64,000 nucleotides of DNA from Caldovatus sediminis (GCF_014644455.1 NZ_BMKS01000006.1:1-64000); one strand, 5' to 3'. Positions 47,547 through 56,867 are shown, numbered from the stretch's first letter. The notes: generated by a model from the letters alone, not told the origin. Numbers and translations are program-made.

Positions 47547-48500
47547 ATGCGGATCGGCTTCAACGCGCCGACGGCGGGGCCGCTCGCGGCGCCCGAGGCC
47601 CTCGTGCGGATCTGCGTCGAGGGCGAGGCGCTGGGCTTCGACTACGCGACCTTCAGCGACCATGTGGTGATCCCGGCCGACATCCACTCGCGCTATCCCT
47701 ACAGCGACAGCGGCGAGTTCCCGGCCGGAGCGCGGGCGGAGCGGCACGAGCAGCTCACCGAGATGGCCTTCGTCGCCGCGCGGACCTCGCGGCTGCGCCT
47801 CGTCACCTCGGTCATGGTGGTGCCGCACCGGCCCGCGGTGCTCACGGCGAAGATCCTCGCCACCCTCGACGTGCTCTCCGGCGGCCGCCTGACGCTCGGC
47901 ATCGGCGCGGGCTGGCTCAGGGAGGAGTTCGAGGCGATCGGCGCGCCGGACTTCGCCGCCCGCGGCGCGGTCACGGACGAATACCTCGCCGCCTTCCGGG
48001 CGCTCTGGACGCAGCCGCATCCCCGGTTCGAAGGGCGGTTCGTCCGCTTCGGCAACATCCTCTTCGCGCCGAAGCCGGTGCAGACGCCGCATCCCCCGAT
48101 CTGGGTCGGCGGCGAGAGCGGACCGGCGCTGCGCCGCGCCGCGCGCCTCGGCGACGGCTGGTACCCGATCGGCACCAACCCCGCCCATCCGCTCGACAGC
48201 CTCGCCCGGCTGCGCGCCGGCATCGCCCGGCTGCGCCGCCTGACGGCGGAGGCGGGTCGCGACCCGAACGCCGTCGCCGTCGCCTATCGCGTGCAGGCGC
48301 ATGGCCCGGGCGTGCCGGCGCGGGCGGGCGACGGGGAGCGGCGCCTCTTCTCCGGCGGCCCGGCGGAGATCGTCGCCGACCTGCGCGCGCTGCGCGACCT
48401 CGGCGTCGGGGATGTGGACTTCGGCTTCGGCGGGGCGGACGCGGAGGCGACGCTGGACGCCATGCGCCGCTTCCGCGACGAGGTCATGGCGCGCCTCTGA
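47547..48500 (+). CDS. LLM oxidoreductase, probably F420-dependent
   Basis: A 317-residue luciferase-like protein. MRIGFNAPTAGPLAAPEA, LGFDYATFSDHVVIP (about 33-47), RLRLVTSVMVVPHRPAVLTA, LSGGRLTLGIGAGWLREEFE and PPIWVGGESGPALRRAARLG are typical of F420-type LLM proteins. It is similar in layout to the protein at 50687-51637, including the ADIHSRYPYSDSGEF stretch against a KYPYDASG stretch there, so the two may be paralogs with related substrates. It is divergent from fbiC and 27 bases ahead of another LLM gene. The ATG at 47547 follows GGGGAGGATGCG. Confidence 0.9.
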   Translation: MRIGFNAPTAGPLAAPEALVRICVEGEALGFDYATFSDHVVIPADIHSRYPYSDSGEFPAGARAERHEQLTEMAFVAARTSRLRLVTSVMVVPHRPAVLTAKILATLDVLSGGRLTLGIGAGWLREEFEAIGAPDFAARGAVTDEYLAAFRALWTQPHPRFEGRFVRFGNILFAPKPVQTPHPPIWVGGESGPALRRAARLGDGWYPIGTNPAHPLDSLARLRAGIARLRRLTAEAGRDPNAVAVAYRVQAHGPGVPARAGDGERRLFSGGPAEIVADLRALRDLGVGDVDFGFGGADAEATLDAMRRFRDEVMARL

Positions 48501-48527
48501 CGGCGCGGGAAGGGAAGGGAGGCCGCG

Positions 48528-49571
48528 ATGCGGCTCGGCATCACCATCGGCATGATCCGCGGGGCGCGGCCGCGCCTCGAGATGGACCTGGTGGAGGAGG
48601 CGGAACGCCTCGGCTTCCATTCGGTCTGGTGCGGCGAGGCCTACGGCACGGATGCCGTCACGCCGATCGCCTGGGTGCTCGCGCGCACCTCGCGCATCAG
48701 GGCCGGCACCGGCATCATGCAGATCCCGGCGCGCACGCCGGCCTGCGCGGCGATGACGGCGATGACGCTGCAGGCGTTGTCGGGCAACCGCTTCCTCTGC
48801 GGCGTCGGCCCCTCCGGCCCGCAGGTGGTGGAGGGCTGGCACGGCGTGCCCTTCGGCAGCGGCCTCGGCCGCACGCGCGAGTACATCGAGATCATCCGCA
48901 AGATCCTGGCGCGCGAGGCGCCGCTCGAATACGAGGGGAAGCACTACCAGATCCCCTATCGCGGCCCCGGCGCCACCGGCCTCGGCAAGCCGCTGAAGAG
49001 CATCTGCCACGCCGAGCCCGGCATCCCGATCTACACCGCATCCATCAGCCCCGCCGGGCTGCGGCTCTCGGGCGAGATCGCGGACGGCACGCTGCCGATC
49101 TTCATGGCGCCGGAGAAGGCGGACGCGGTGGCCCGGCCGATCCTCGAGGGGATGGCGAAGGCCGGGAGGCAGGCCGACCTCGCGCGCTTCGACATCGCGC
49201 CCTACACCAAGATCCGCGTCGGCAGCGACCTGCAGGCCTGCCGCGATGCGGTGAAGCCGGAGCTCGCGCTCTACATCGGCGGCATGGGGGCGCGGGGGAA
49301 GAACTTCTACAACGACTACGTGAAGCGCCTGGGCTACGAGGCGGCGGCGGCGGCGATCCAGGACCTCTACCTCGACGGCAGGAGGAGGGAGGCCGCGGCC
49401 GCCGTGCCCGACGCGCTGTGCGACGAGGTGGCGCTGCTCGGCCCGCCGGAGCGCATCCGCGACCGGCTGCAGGCCTGGAAGGCGGTCGCGAAGGAAGGCA
49501 AGGTCGGCACGCTGGTGCTGACCGGCGCGACCGTCGAGGCCCTGCGCCTGGTGGCGGAGGCGGTGCTGTAG
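48528..49571 (+). CDS. LLM oxidoreductase, probably F420-dependent
   Basis: A 347-residue luciferase-like enzyme. RLGITIGMIRGARPRLEMDL, GFHSVWCGEAYGTDAVTPIA and RTSRIRAGTGIMQIPARTP, with VGPSGPQVVEGWHGVPFGSG, define the subgroup often annotated as F420-dependent methylene-tetrahydromethanopterin-reductase-like. Many actinobacterial relatives lie beside acyl-CoA and lipid degradation genes. The central GATGLGKPLKSICHAEPGIP loop is characteristic. It follows the previous LLM gene by 27 bases with a strong GGGAGG site, so both are one transcript. No methanopterin pathway genes are present in the window, so the reductase name should not be taken literally. Confidence 0.9.
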   Translation: MRLGITIGMIRGARPRLEMDLVEEAERLGFHSVWCGEAYGTDAVTPIAWVLARTSRIRAGTGIMQIPARTPACAAMTAMTLQALSGNRFLCGVGPSGPQVVEGWHGVPFGSGLGRTREYIEIIRKILAREAPLEYEGKHYQIPYRGPGATGLGKPLKSICHAEPGIPIYTASISPAGLRLSGEIADGTLPIFMAPEKADAVARPILEGMAKAGRQADLARFDIAPYTKIRVGSDLQACRDAVKPELALYIGGMGARGKNFYNDYVKRLGYEAAAAAIQDLYLDGRRREAAAAVPDALCDEVALLGPPERIRDRLQAWKAVAKEGKVGTLVLTGATVEALRLVAEAVL

Positions 49572-49598
49572 GGGCACCGCGCAGCCGCCCCGGCAGCG

Positions 49599-50606
49599 TC
49601 ACTCCGGCCGCAAGCCGAGGCGCGCGAGCAGCCGCTCCTCGGTTTCGATCTGCCGCAGGACTGCCGCGGCGTAGTCGGCGCTGTTGAGGTAGAGCACCGG
49701 CATGTCGTAGCGCTCGAGCAGCGAGCGCACGCCCGGATCGTCAATCGCGGCCTTGAAGGCGTCGTGCAGCACGCGCACCACGCCCGGGTCCATGCCCTTC
49801 GGTCCGGCGATGCCGTAGGGCGAATCGGAGACGAGATCGATCCCGACCTCACGCAGGGTCGGCAGGTCGGGGAGGCGCCGGTGGCGCTGCGCGCCCCAGC
49901 TCACCAGGGCACGCATCGGCCCGTCCGGCCCGACCGTGCCGGCGTCGATCGAGCCCGCGACCGCGGCAATCTGGCCGCCGAGCAGCGCATTCGTCGAGGC
50001 GGCCGTGCCGCGGAAGGGGACGTGCAGCCAGTCGATCCCCTTCATTTCGGCGATCTGCGTCATGGTGATGTGCAGGGAGCTGCCGACGCCGGGCGAGCCG
50101 TACTCGATGGCGCCCGGATTGGCCTTGGCGTGGTCGAGGAACTCCTGGAAGGTCCGCCACGGCGCGTCGGCACGCACCACCACCCCGAACTGGTAGCCGG
50201 CGAGCTGGATGATCCAGGTGAAGTCGGTGCGCGGATCGAACACCGGCCGGGCCGAGAGGAAACGGTGGCGCAGCACCGTGATCGGCATCTGCGCGATGGT
50301 GTAGCCGTCCGGCCTGGCGCCGGTGGCGAGGAGCTGCCCGCCCATGGTGCCGGCGGCGCCGCTGCGGTTCTCGACGACGATCGGCTGGCCGAGCGGCTTC
50401 TGCGCCGCCTCGGCGAAGGCGCGCATGACGAGGTCGGTCGGCCCGCCGGGCGGATAGGGCACGATGAGGCGGACGGGCCGCTCGGGGAAGGCGCCGCCCG
50501 CGGCCGGCTGCGCCTGCACGCGCCGCGCGCCGCTGCCGGCCGCCAGTGCGGCCGCCGCAATCCCCAGACCCACACTCCGCCGCCCGACACCGCATGCCTG
50601 CATCAT
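49599..50606 (-). CDS. Tripartite tricarboxylate (Bug) receptor
   Basis: A 335-residue periplasmic binding protein of the Bug family. A signal peptide (about 1-33, GRRSVGLGIAAAALAAGSG then ARRVQAQ) leads to FPERPVRLIVPYPPGGPTDL, the first ligand loop. GSPGVGSSLHITMTQIAE and HVPFRG form the second. It is intact, unlike the frameshifted paralog at 33954. Bug proteins bind carboxylate-type ligands with high affinity. It lies between two LLM genes and is convergent with one, echoing the LLM/Bug pair at 3801-5937. The double ATG start follows GGGAGGATC. Confidence 0.93.
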   Translation of the reverse strand: MMQACGVGRRSVGLGIAAAALAAGSGARRVQAQPAAGGAFPERPVRLIVPYPPGGPTDLVMRAFAEAAQKPLGQPIVVENRSGAAGTMGGQLLATGARPDGYTIAQMPITVLRHRFLSARPVFDPRTDFTWIIQLAGYQFGVVVRADAPWRTFQEFLDHAKANPGAIEYGSPGVGSSLHITMTQIAEMKGIDWLHVPFRGTAASTNALLGGQIAAVAGSIDAGTVGPDGPMRALVSWGAQRHRRLPDLPTLREVGIDLVSDSPYGIAGPKGMDPGVVRVLHDAFKAAIDDPGVRSLLERYDMPVLYLNSADYAAAVLRQIETEERLLARLGLRPE

Positions 50607-50686
50607 CGTCAGATCCTCCCTGTGTCCCGCCTGTGTCCCGAATAGGGAATGCCTCCGTCGCGTTGCATCATCCGTCGCCCCCGGGA

Positions 50687-51637
50687 TCAGTCCCGCGCGG
50701 GCGCCATCACCTCGCGCGCGAAGCGGTCCATGCGATCGAGAGTCTCCCGCAGCGTCGCGGCGCGGAAATCAAAGCTGAGATGCGAGACGCCGAGACGGCG
50801 ATAGGTCTCCACGTCCTCGGCGATCTGCTCGGAGGAGCCGGAGAAGGGCTTGCGCTCCCTCCCGCCCGGCAGCGGGGCGGCGGTGTGGTTCAGCCGCGGC
50901 GCGAAGGCTATGGTGATGGAGCTGGGATCGCGCCCCTCGGCCTCGGCCAGGCGCTGCAGTTCCGCGACCAGGCCGGCGAACTCGGCGGGCCCCAGGGGCG
51001 CCGTCTCCACCCCGCCGACCGGCAGCCAGCCGTCGCCGAGGCGCGCCGTGCGGCGCAGTGCCGGCCTGGTGTGCCCGCCGACCCAGATCGGCGGATGCGG
51101 CCGCTGCACGGGGCGCGGCCGGAAGCGCAGCGGGGCGAAGGCGTAGTGCGCGCCGCGGTGCTCGACCGGGCCTTCCGAGGTCCAGAGCTTGCGGAAGATC
51201 GCGATGTACTCGTCGCTCACCGCGCCGCGCCGGTCGAAGTCGGGCGCGTGCAGCGCCGCGAATTCCTCGCGCATCCAGCCGACGCCGACGCCGAGCGTGA
51301 CGCGCCCGCGGGAGAGCACGTCCATCGTCGCGATCATCTTCGCGGCGAGGACCGGGTTGCGGTGCGGCAGGACCATGACGCTGGCGATCAGGCGCAGCCG
51401 CTCGGTCGCGCCGGCGACGAAGCTCATCACGCTGAGCTGTTCGAGCGCGTCGCCCTCGCTGGGGTGGATGCCGCTCGCGTCGTAGGGGTACTTCGACCTG
51501 ACGACGGTCGGGAAGACGATGTGGTCGGCGACGGTCGCGGAGGCGAAACCCATCCGCTCGCCCTCCCGCGCCATCGTCGCGACGCCTTCGCAGTTCGCCA
51601 GCGCGCCGCGCACCGGAAGGCTGAAGCCGAACTGCAT
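50687..51637 (-). CDS. LLM oxidoreductase, probably F420-dependent
   Basis: A 316-residue luciferase-like protein of the TIGR03619-like group. QFGFSLPVRGALANCEG, GFASATVADHIVFPTVV (about 30-46), RLRLIASVMVLPHRNPVLAA, LSRGRVTLGVGVGWMREEFA and PPIWVGGHTRPALRRTARLG are present. The T-V-A-D-H-I-V segment is the one linked to F420 binding in this superfamily. It resembles the protein at 47547-48500. It lies 80 bases upstream of the Bug receptor gene on the same strand and 42 bases downstream of proB, so it may be in an operon with either. Substrate unknown. Confidence 0.9.
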   Translation of the reverse strand: MQFGFSLPVRGALANCEGVATMAREGERMGFASATVADHIVFPTVVRSKYPYDASGIHPSEGDALEQLSVMSFVAGATERLRLIASVMVLPHRNPVLAAKMIATMDVLSRGRVTLGVGVGWMREEFAALHAPDFDRRGAVSDEYIAIFRKLWTSEGPVEHRGAHYAFAPLRFRPRPVQRPHPPIWVGGHTRPALRRTARLGDGWLPVGGVETAPLGPAEFAGLVAELQRLAEAEGRDPSSITIAFAPRLNHTAAPLPGGRERKPFSGSSEQIAEDVETYRRLGVSHLSFDFRAATLRETLDRMDRFAREVMAPARD

Positions 51638-51679
51638 GCCCCGTTTCCCCGACCGTCGCGGCGCGACCTCCGCCCTCCG

Positions 51680-52831
51680 CTACAATAGCACCAGGTCGTC
51701 GCGGTGGATGATCTCGTCGCGCCCGCGCCAGCCGAGGATCGCCTCGAGCTCCTCGCTGCGGTGGCCGGCGATCTGGCGGGCGGCGTCGGAATCGTAGGCG
51801 GAGAGGCCGCGCGCCAGCTCCCGCCCCTCCGGGTCCCGCACGCTCACCGGGTCGCCGCGCTGGAAGCTGCCCTCCACGCGGCGCACCCCGGCCGGCAGCA
51901 GGGAGCGGCCCTGCGCCAGCGCGCGCGCGGCGCCGGCGTCCACCACCAGCGCGCCGAGCGGGGCGAGCGAGCCCGCGATCCAGCGCTTGCGCGCGCTGCG
52001 GCCCTCGGGCGCGGGGAGGAACCAGGTGCAGCGCGCGCCCTGCTCGATCGCGCGCAGCGGATGATCCGTCTTGCCGAGCGCGATCGCCATGGCGCAGCCG
52101 GCGCCGGTGGCGATGCGGGCGGCGATCAGCTTGGTGCGCATCCCGCCCGAGGAATAGCCCGGCGGCGGCTCGCCCCCCATCGCCATGATCTCGTCGGTGA
52201 TCCGCTCCACCACGGGCAGGTGCCGGGCGGCGGGGTCCCTGCGCGGGTCGGCGGTGTAGAGGCCGTCGATGTCCGAGAGCAGCACCAGGGCGTCGGCCTG
52301 GATCATCTCCGCCACGCGGGCGGCGAGGCGGTCGTTGTCGCCGAAGCGGATCTCGGCGGTGGCGACGGTGTCGTTCTCGTTGATCACCGGGACGCAGCCG
52401 AGCTCGAGCAGCGTGCCGAGCGTGGCGCGCGCGTTGAGGTAGCGCCGGCGGTCCTCGGAATCCTCCAGGGTCAGCAGGAGCTGGGCGGCGGTCAGCCCGT
52501 GCGCGGCGAGCGCCGCCTGCCAGGCGCCGGCGAGGCGGATCTGGCCCACCGCGGCGGCCGCCTGCTTCTCCTCGAGCCTGAGGCGCTTGCGGGTCAGGCC
52601 GAGCGCGCGGCGGGCGAGGGCGATGGCGCCGGAGGAGACGATCGCCACCTCCGCCCCGCGCGCGCGCATCGCCGCGACGTCGGCCGCGACCGAGGCGAGC
52701 CAGGAATCGCGCGGCGTGGCGCTGCGCTCGTCCACCACGAGCGCCGAGCCGATCTTGACCACCACCCGCCGCGCGGCGGCGAGGCTCGGGGTGGCGATGC
52801 GCGCGGGGGCGTGCTGCATGCGGGGGCGCAT
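51680..52831 (-). CDS. proB: Glutamate 5-kinase
   Basis: A 383-residue glutamate 5-kinase, the first enzyme of proline synthesis. The amino-acid-kinase domain shows [47 protein letters not shown] and [22 protein letters not shown]-terminal PUA domain (about 280-383, with [20 protein letters not shown]) is present. In many alphaproteobacteria proB follows obgE or precedes proA; neither is seen here, so it is an isolated housekeeping gene between accessory genes. The start is ATG 52831, with an in-frame ATG four codons later as an alternative. Nothing suggests loss of function. Confidence 0.96.
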   Translation of the reverse strand: MRPRMQHAPARIATPSLAAARRVVVKIGSALVVDERSATPRDSWLASVAADVAAMRARGAEVAIVSSGAIALARRALGLTRKRLRLEEKQAAAAVGQIRLAGAWQAALAAHGLTAAQLLLTLEDSEDRRRYLNARATLGTLLELGCVPVINENDTVATAEIRFGDNDRLAARVAEMIQADALVLLSDIDGLYTADPRRDPAARHLPVVERITDEIMAMGGEPPPGYSSGGMRTKLIAARIATGAGCAMAIALGKTDHPLRAIEQGARCTWFLPAPEGRSARKRWIAGSLAPLGALVVDAGAARALAQGRSLLPAGVRRVEGSFQRGDPVSVRDPEGRELARGLSAYDSDAARQIAGHRSEELEAILGWRGRDEIIHRDDLVLL

Positions 52832-52910
52832 AGCACGCGGACCGCGCCCGGCGAAGCGGGGGCCGGGCCAGGCCGGGGCGGCGGCGCGGGTCCCCGCGCG
52901 CGCCGGAGGC

Positions 52911-53348
52911 TCAGCCGGCCGCGGCCGAGAAGACCGGGCGCGAGCGGCGCTCGACGACCGGCCAGGCGCCGTCCGCGCCGCGGCGCAGCCGGTCGCTGAC
53001 CGCGGCGATCGAGAGCGCGTCGCCCAGCGGCACCGGCCCCTCCGGCGCGCGGTCGGCGTCGTGGCGATAGACCAGCGAGAGGTAGCGCGCGGTCGCGGTG
53101 TTCTCGTCCGCCAGCTCGACGACGAGGTTCTGCACCATGTGCGCGGTCACCCGGCCGGCCGGCCGCTCCGCCAGCGCGGCGCGCACGCCCTCCGGCCCCC
53201 GGAGCGCCTTGCCCTGCCGGTGCCAGACGCCTGCCGGGGCCATGCTCCTCGCGACCGTCTCGTGGTCCGGGGCGTCGAGCGCGGCCCAGAAGCGCGCGAT
53301 CGCCTGGGCGCAGAGGGTGATCAGCGCCGCCTTGCGGATCTCGTCCAC
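52911..53348 (-). CDS. SnoaL/NTF2-like protein
   Basis: A 145-residue protein with the cone-shaped SnoaL/NTF2-like pattern: an N-terminal helix pair ([20 protein letters not shown]) followed by [20 protein letters not shown], a beta sheet with [13 protein letters not shown] spacing (here [20 protein letters not shown]), and a closing [11 protein letters not shown] strand. Such proteins are small isomerases, hydratases or subunits of ring-hydroxylating systems; the family does not fix a reaction. It begins four bases after the stop of the FAH-family gene, so it belongs to the FAH/TauD operon and probably acts on the same substrate. No cofactor site is evident. Confidence 0.8.
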   Translation of the reverse strand: MDEIRKAALITLCAQAIARFWAALDAPDHETVARSMAPAGVWHRQGKALRGPEGVRAALAERPAGRVTAHMVQNLVVELADENTATARYLSLVYRHDADRAPEGPVPLGDALSIAAVSDRLRRGADGAWPVVERRSRPVFSAAAG

Positions 53349-53352
53349 CGCG

Positions 53353-54138
53353 TCACATCCCCTCGCGCACGAAGCGGTTGCGCAGCGTGCCGATGCCGGT
53401 GATCTCCACCTCCACCACGTCGCCGTGCCTGAGATCGGGCGAGGTGCCGTCGGTGCCCATCCAGATGATGTCGCCGGGCCAGAGGGTGAGGTAGCGCGTC
53501 ATGGCGCTGATGAAGGTGGCGACGCCGAACAGCATGTGGTTCGTGGGGAAGCGCGTGCTCACCGCGCCGTTCAGGCGCACGATGGTCTCCGCCGCGTCGA
53601 GGTCGAGCTCGGTCTCGATCCAGGGGCCCATCGGCTTGAAGGTGTCGGTGTTCTTCGCCCGCCACAGCGTGCGGTCGCCGCGCTGCCAGGTGCGCTCGCT
53701 CACGTCGTTGCCGATGGTGTAGCCGAGCACGCAGGAGAGCGCCTCCGCCTCGCCGAGGTGCTTCGCCTTCTTCCCGACGACCACCACCAGCTCGCCCTCG
53801 TAGTGCACCTTCTCCGTCGCATCGCGCGGGATGACGACGTCCTCGCCATGCGCGATCAGCGCGTTGGCGGCGCGGTAGCCGATGTCGGGCTTGGTCGGGA
53901 TGTTCGGCGTCTCGCCGCGCTTCGCCGCCTGCTCCTTGACGTGCTCGACGTAGTTGAGGCCGGCGCAGTAGAAGGTGCGCGGGATCACCGGCACCTCGAT
54001 CCTCACCGCGTCCAGCGCGTGGACGCGGCCGGTCGCCTCGTGGCCCTCGAACGGGTCGCCGCGCACCTCGCGGATGCGGTCGCCCTCGAGGATGCCGTAG
54101 CCGGTCCGGCCCTCGGCCGTGTAGCGGATCCAGCGCAT
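53353..54138 (-). CDS. Fumarylacetoacetate hydrolase-family protein
   Basis: A 261-residue FAH-family enzyme. The family core begins FYCAGLNYVEHVKE (about 56-69), followed by VIPRDATEKVHYEGELVVVV with the metal-binding E-x-E pattern, YTIGNDVSERTWQ, and TDTFKPMGPWIET; GDIIWMGTDGTSP closes the active site. Members split or decarboxylate oxo-acids such as acylpyruvates and oxaloacetate, or hydrate dienoates. The gene lies between a TauD-like dioxygenase gene and a SnoaL-like gene on the same strand. Together they look like a short degradation pathway for an organic acid. Start ATG 54138 is unambiguous. Confidence 0.93.
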   Translation of the reverse strand: MRWIRYTAEGRTGYGILEGDRIREVRGDPFEGHEATGRVHALDAVRIEVPVIPRTFYCAGLNYVEHVKEQAAKRGETPNIPTKPDIGYRAANALIAHGEDVVIPRDATEKVHYEGELVVVVGKKAKHLGEAEALSCVLGYTIGNDVSERTWQRGDRTLWRAKNTDTFKPMGPWIETELDLDAAETIVRLNGAVSTRFPTNHMLFGVATFISAMTRYLTLWPGDIIWMGTDGTSPDLRHGDVVEVEITGIGTLRNRFVREGM

Positions 54139-54153
54139 CGCCCCGCCCCTCCG

Positions 54154-55059
54154 CTACGCCGCCCGGCGCAGCGAGGGCGGCAGGAAGTCGGGCCGGAACA
54201 CGCGGTCGGCCAGCACCTGGCACCGCTTCATCATGCGGTGCTCCTCCGGCCCGTAGTCGGGGACCGCGTTGTGCAGCGTGCCGAGGTTGTCCCAGACCAG
54301 CACGTCGCCCTCCGTCCAGACATGGGTGTAGAGGAAGCGCGGCTGGAGCTGGTGGGCGAAGAGCTGCTCGAGCACCCGGTCGCTCTCCGCCTCGTCGAGC
54401 TCGTTGATCCGCACCGCGTAGCCGGGGTTGCAGTAGAGCACCTTCCGCCCGGTGATCGGGTGGGTCATGAAGATCGGGTGCACGGCCGGCGGGCGCTTGG
54501 CGCGCTGCTCCGGGGTCAGCGGCGGGCGCGTGCTGCCCTCGCGCGCGCGCATCTTGTCCCAGAACTTGTTGAAGTCGTGCGTCGCGGTCATGCCGGCGAG
54601 ACGCGCCTTCAGCGCCGGGTCGAGCTCGTCGTAGGCCGCGTGCATGTTGGCGAAGAGCGTGTTGCCGAGCGGCCTGCCGTCCCGGCGCGGCACCTTCACC
54701 GCGTAGAGCACGTTCACGAAGCCCATCAGGTCGCGGTAGGACATGTCCGTGTGCCAGTCCTGGCCGGCGTCGGGGATGCCGATGTACTCCCCGTCCACCT
54801 TGATGTTGGAGAGGATGCCGACCTCCGGCACCTCCGGGTCGTGGTGCCTGCCGGTGATCGAGGTCTGGATGCTGCCGAAGCGCCGGGAGAAGTCGCGCAG
54901 CGCCGCGGAATCGATCCTCTGCCCCGGGAAGCGCAGCACGCCGTGGCGGCCGAGGGCGCCGAGGATGGCGGCGAATTCCTCCTCGCCGAGAGGCCTGGAA
55001 AGGTCGATGTCCGTGACGGTCGCGCCCAGGATCTGGCCGGTCGGCTGGATCGTCGCCAT
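54154..55059 (-). CDS. TauD/TfdA-family 2-oxoglutarate dioxygenase
   Basis: A 301-residue Fe(II)/2-oxoglutarate oxygenase, close in layout to taurine and 2,4-D dioxygenases. The iron site is H103-T-D105 in DWHTDMSYRD and H263 in DNLGTLHNA; R275 or the RMMKR stretch after it should bind 2-oxoglutarate. GATVTDIDLSRPL at the N terminus and HPITGRKVLYCNPGY are family signatures. The ATG at 55059 follows GGAAGGAAGCGAGGAC. It leads an operon with the FAH-family and SnoaL-like genes. Compared with the dioxygenase at 13655 it is longer and closer to the TauD type. Confidence 0.93.
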   Translation of the reverse strand: MATIQPTGQILGATVTDIDLSRPLGEEEFAAILGALGRHGVLRFPGQRIDSAALRDFSRRFGSIQTSITGRHHDPEVPEVGILSNIKVDGEYIGIPDAGQDWHTDMSYRDLMGFVNVLYAVKVPRRDGRPLGNTLFANMHAAYDELDPALKARLAGMTATHDFNKFWDKMRAREGSTRPPLTPEQRAKRPPAVHPIFMTHPITGRKVLYCNPGYAVRINELDEAESDRVLEQLFAHQLQPRFLYTHVWTEGDVLVWDNLGTLHNAVPDYGPEEHRMMKRCQVLADRVFRPDFLPPSLRRAA

Positions 55060-55182
55060 GTCCTCGCTTCCTTCCCGCGCGGGCGGGTGTCGCCCGGATG
55101 GGCGGGAGGCTAGCGCGCGGTCCCGCCGGGCGGCAAGGCGAGCGCGCCGCCCGCCGCCCGCCGCCCGCACCGGCGGCCGGCC

Positions 55183-56124
55183 TCAGCGCGCGGCCGCGGG
55201 CGGGTAGTAGAGCGTGACGGTGTGCGTCGCCTCGGCGAACATCAGCCAGCGCTCGACGAGCAGGCCGAGGAGGCCAAGCGCCGCCGCGAGGGTCGCCAGG
55301 GCGGCCGCGACGGCGCCGCCCGCGAACAGCGCCAGCGCCAGGAGCGCGACCGGGGCCGCGAAGCCGGCGGCCAGCGCGACCAGGCGCAGCCGTGCCGCGT
55401 GCCTGCGCGCGATGCGGAAGCCCATCTCGCGCAGCAGGTAGTTGGTCTCGGTGTGCGGCGGGTCGAGCGCGCGCACCGCGCCGAGCACGCCGAGGCCGGT
55501 CGCCGTCTCCGGCGTGCTGGCGGGCGGCGCGGAGTCGATCGCCGCCCAGTAGGCGCGCTTGAGCACGAAGCCGCCGGCGCCGGCGAGGATGGCGAGCGCC
55601 GCCGGCGCCGCGCCGCCGCCCCGGAAGGCGCCGAGCATGGCGAGCAGCGCCGCGCCGCTGAACGCCGCGAAGGTGAGATAGCCCGGCACGACCAGCGGGT
55701 GCCGCCACTCGCGGACCGGCCTGAGCGAGGCGTAGATCATGCCGGTGCAATAGACGGTCGCGGCCGCGCCGGCGGCGGCGAGCAGGCCGAACAGCGTCGC
55801 CATCGCGCGCCGCTCGAGGAGCAGCGCAAGCAGCAGCAGCCCGGCCGGCACGTAGGTCGCCACCGCCGCCACGCCCTCGCGCGACAGCCAGGAGGAGCGC
55901 CACTGCGACAGCGCGCGCCAGGCGCGCTCGGGACGGCCGAGATGCGCCAGGGAGGAGAGCAGCCCGGCCGTGACCAGCGCCAGCGCCAGCAGCAGCGCCG
56001 CCACGGCGAAGGGCGCGTCCCCCGGCACGAGCCCGAGCGGGCGCAGCAGGCCGAGCCAGAACAGCAGCCCGTAACCCGCGCCGGAGAGGGTGGTGAAGAC
56101 GACGATGGACGGCGCCGGCCTCAT
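55183..56124 (-). CDS. soeC: NrfD/DmsC-type membrane anchor (SoeC-like)
   Basis: A 313-residue integral membrane protein with about eight helices, of the DmsC/SoeC class. Markers are SSLAHLGRPERAWRALSQWR, SWLSREGVAAVATYVPA, and NYLLREMGFRIARRHAARLR in the second half. It anchors the molybdenum and iron-sulfur subunits on the cytoplasmic face and exchanges electrons with quinones. Its ATG overlaps the stop of the iron-sulfur subunit gene as ATGA. Gene order, sizes and the cytoplasmic catalytic subunit fit SoeABC sulfite dehydrogenase. A DMSO-reductase-type anchor is the alternative. Confidence 0.85.
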   Translation of the reverse strand: MRPAPSIVVFTTLSGAGYGLLFWLGLLRPLGLVPGDAPFAVAALLLALALVTAGLLSSLAHLGRPERAWRALSQWRSSWLSREGVAAVATYVPAGLLLLALLLERRAMATLFGLLAAAGAAATVYCTGMIYASLRPVREWRHPLVVPGYLTFAAFSGAALLAMLGAFRGGGAAPAALAILAGAGGFVLKRAYWAAIDSAPPASTPETATGLGVLGAVRALDPPHTETNYLLREMGFRIARRHAARLRLVALAAGFAAPVALLALALFAGGAVAAALATLAAALGLLGLLVERWLMFAEATHTVTLYYPPAAAR

Positions 56125-56861
56125 CGCGACAGCACCCTGTCCACCCAGCGCAGCAGCGGATTCGCGATCTCCTCCGCGCGCGGCGCCGCCTCCTGCGGCG
56201 GCGCGCCGGCGGCGGCGCGCCGGCGCGGCGGCAGGTACTTGTTGACCGGCCGGTAGCCCATCTCCGGCATCAGGTCGTAGCCGCCGCGCTCGCGCACCAG
56301 CCGCGACACCGCGCTCTCCGGGTCGCCGAGGTCGCCGAAATGGCGCGCGCGCGCGGGGCAGGTCAGCACGCAGGCGGGCTGGCGCTCCGCCTCGGGCAGG
56401 GTCTCGTTGTAGATGCGGTCGATGCAGAGCGTGCACTTCTTCATCACGCCCGCGTCCTCGTCCAGCTCGCGCGCGCCGTAGGGGCAGGCCCAGGCGCAGA
56501 GGCCGCAGCCGATGCAGGTCTCCGGGTTGACCAGCACGATGCCGTCCTCGGCGCGCTTGTAGGAGGCGCCGGTCGGGCAGACGGTGACGCAGGCCGGCTG
56601 CTCGCAGTGCAGGCAGGAGCGCGGGAAGTGCACGGTGCGCCCCGCCTCGCCCTCGCCCGCCTCGTAGGCGTGCACGCGGTTGAACCACACGCCCTCGGCG
56701 CCGGCGGCGTAGGGGTTGAAGTCGGGCAGCGGCGCGAGGTGGCCGCTGGTGTTCCACTCCTTGCAGTTGACCGCGCAGGCATGGCAGCCGACGCAGGTGT
56801 CGAGGTCGATGACGAGGCCGAGCTTCTTCGCGCCCGGCGGGGGGTCCGGCAGGCTGGTCAC
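56121..56861 (-). CDS. soeB: Four-cluster ferredoxin subunit (SoeB-like)
   Basis: A 246-residue electron-transfer subunit with four [4Fe-4S] cysteine groups: CVGCHACAVNCKEWN, CLHCEQPACVTVCPTGASY, CIGCGLCAWACPYGARE, and CTLCIDR with CVLTCPARA. This is the DmsB/NrfC/PsrB pattern. It carries electrons between the molybdenum subunit and the membrane anchor. No signal peptide is present, in agreement with a cytoplasmic complex. It starts six bases after the stop of the catalytic subunit gene and overlaps the anchor gene. The last 45 residues are alanine-rich with an IANPLLRWVDRVLSR tail, as commonly seen in SoeB-like proteins. Confidence 0.92.
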   Translation of the reverse strand: MTSLPDPPPGAKKLGLVIDLDTCVGCHACAVNCKEWNTSGHLAPLPDFNPYAAGAEGVWFNRVHAYEAGEGEAGRTVHFPRSCLHCEQPACVTVCPTGASYKRAEDGIVLVNPETCIGCGLCAWACPYGARELDEDAGVMKKCTLCIDRIYNETLPEAERQPACVLTCPARARHFGDLGDPESAVSRLVRERGGYDLMPEMGYRPVNKYLPPRRRAAAGAPPQEAAPRAEEIANPLLRWVDRVLSR

Positions 56862-56867
56862 GGTGCG

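Noticed and set aside
48528..49571. Naming this LLM protein methylene-tetrahydromethanopterin reductase
   Set aside because: The name is inherited from methanogens; no methanopterin genes are present in the window and sequence gives only superfamily membership.
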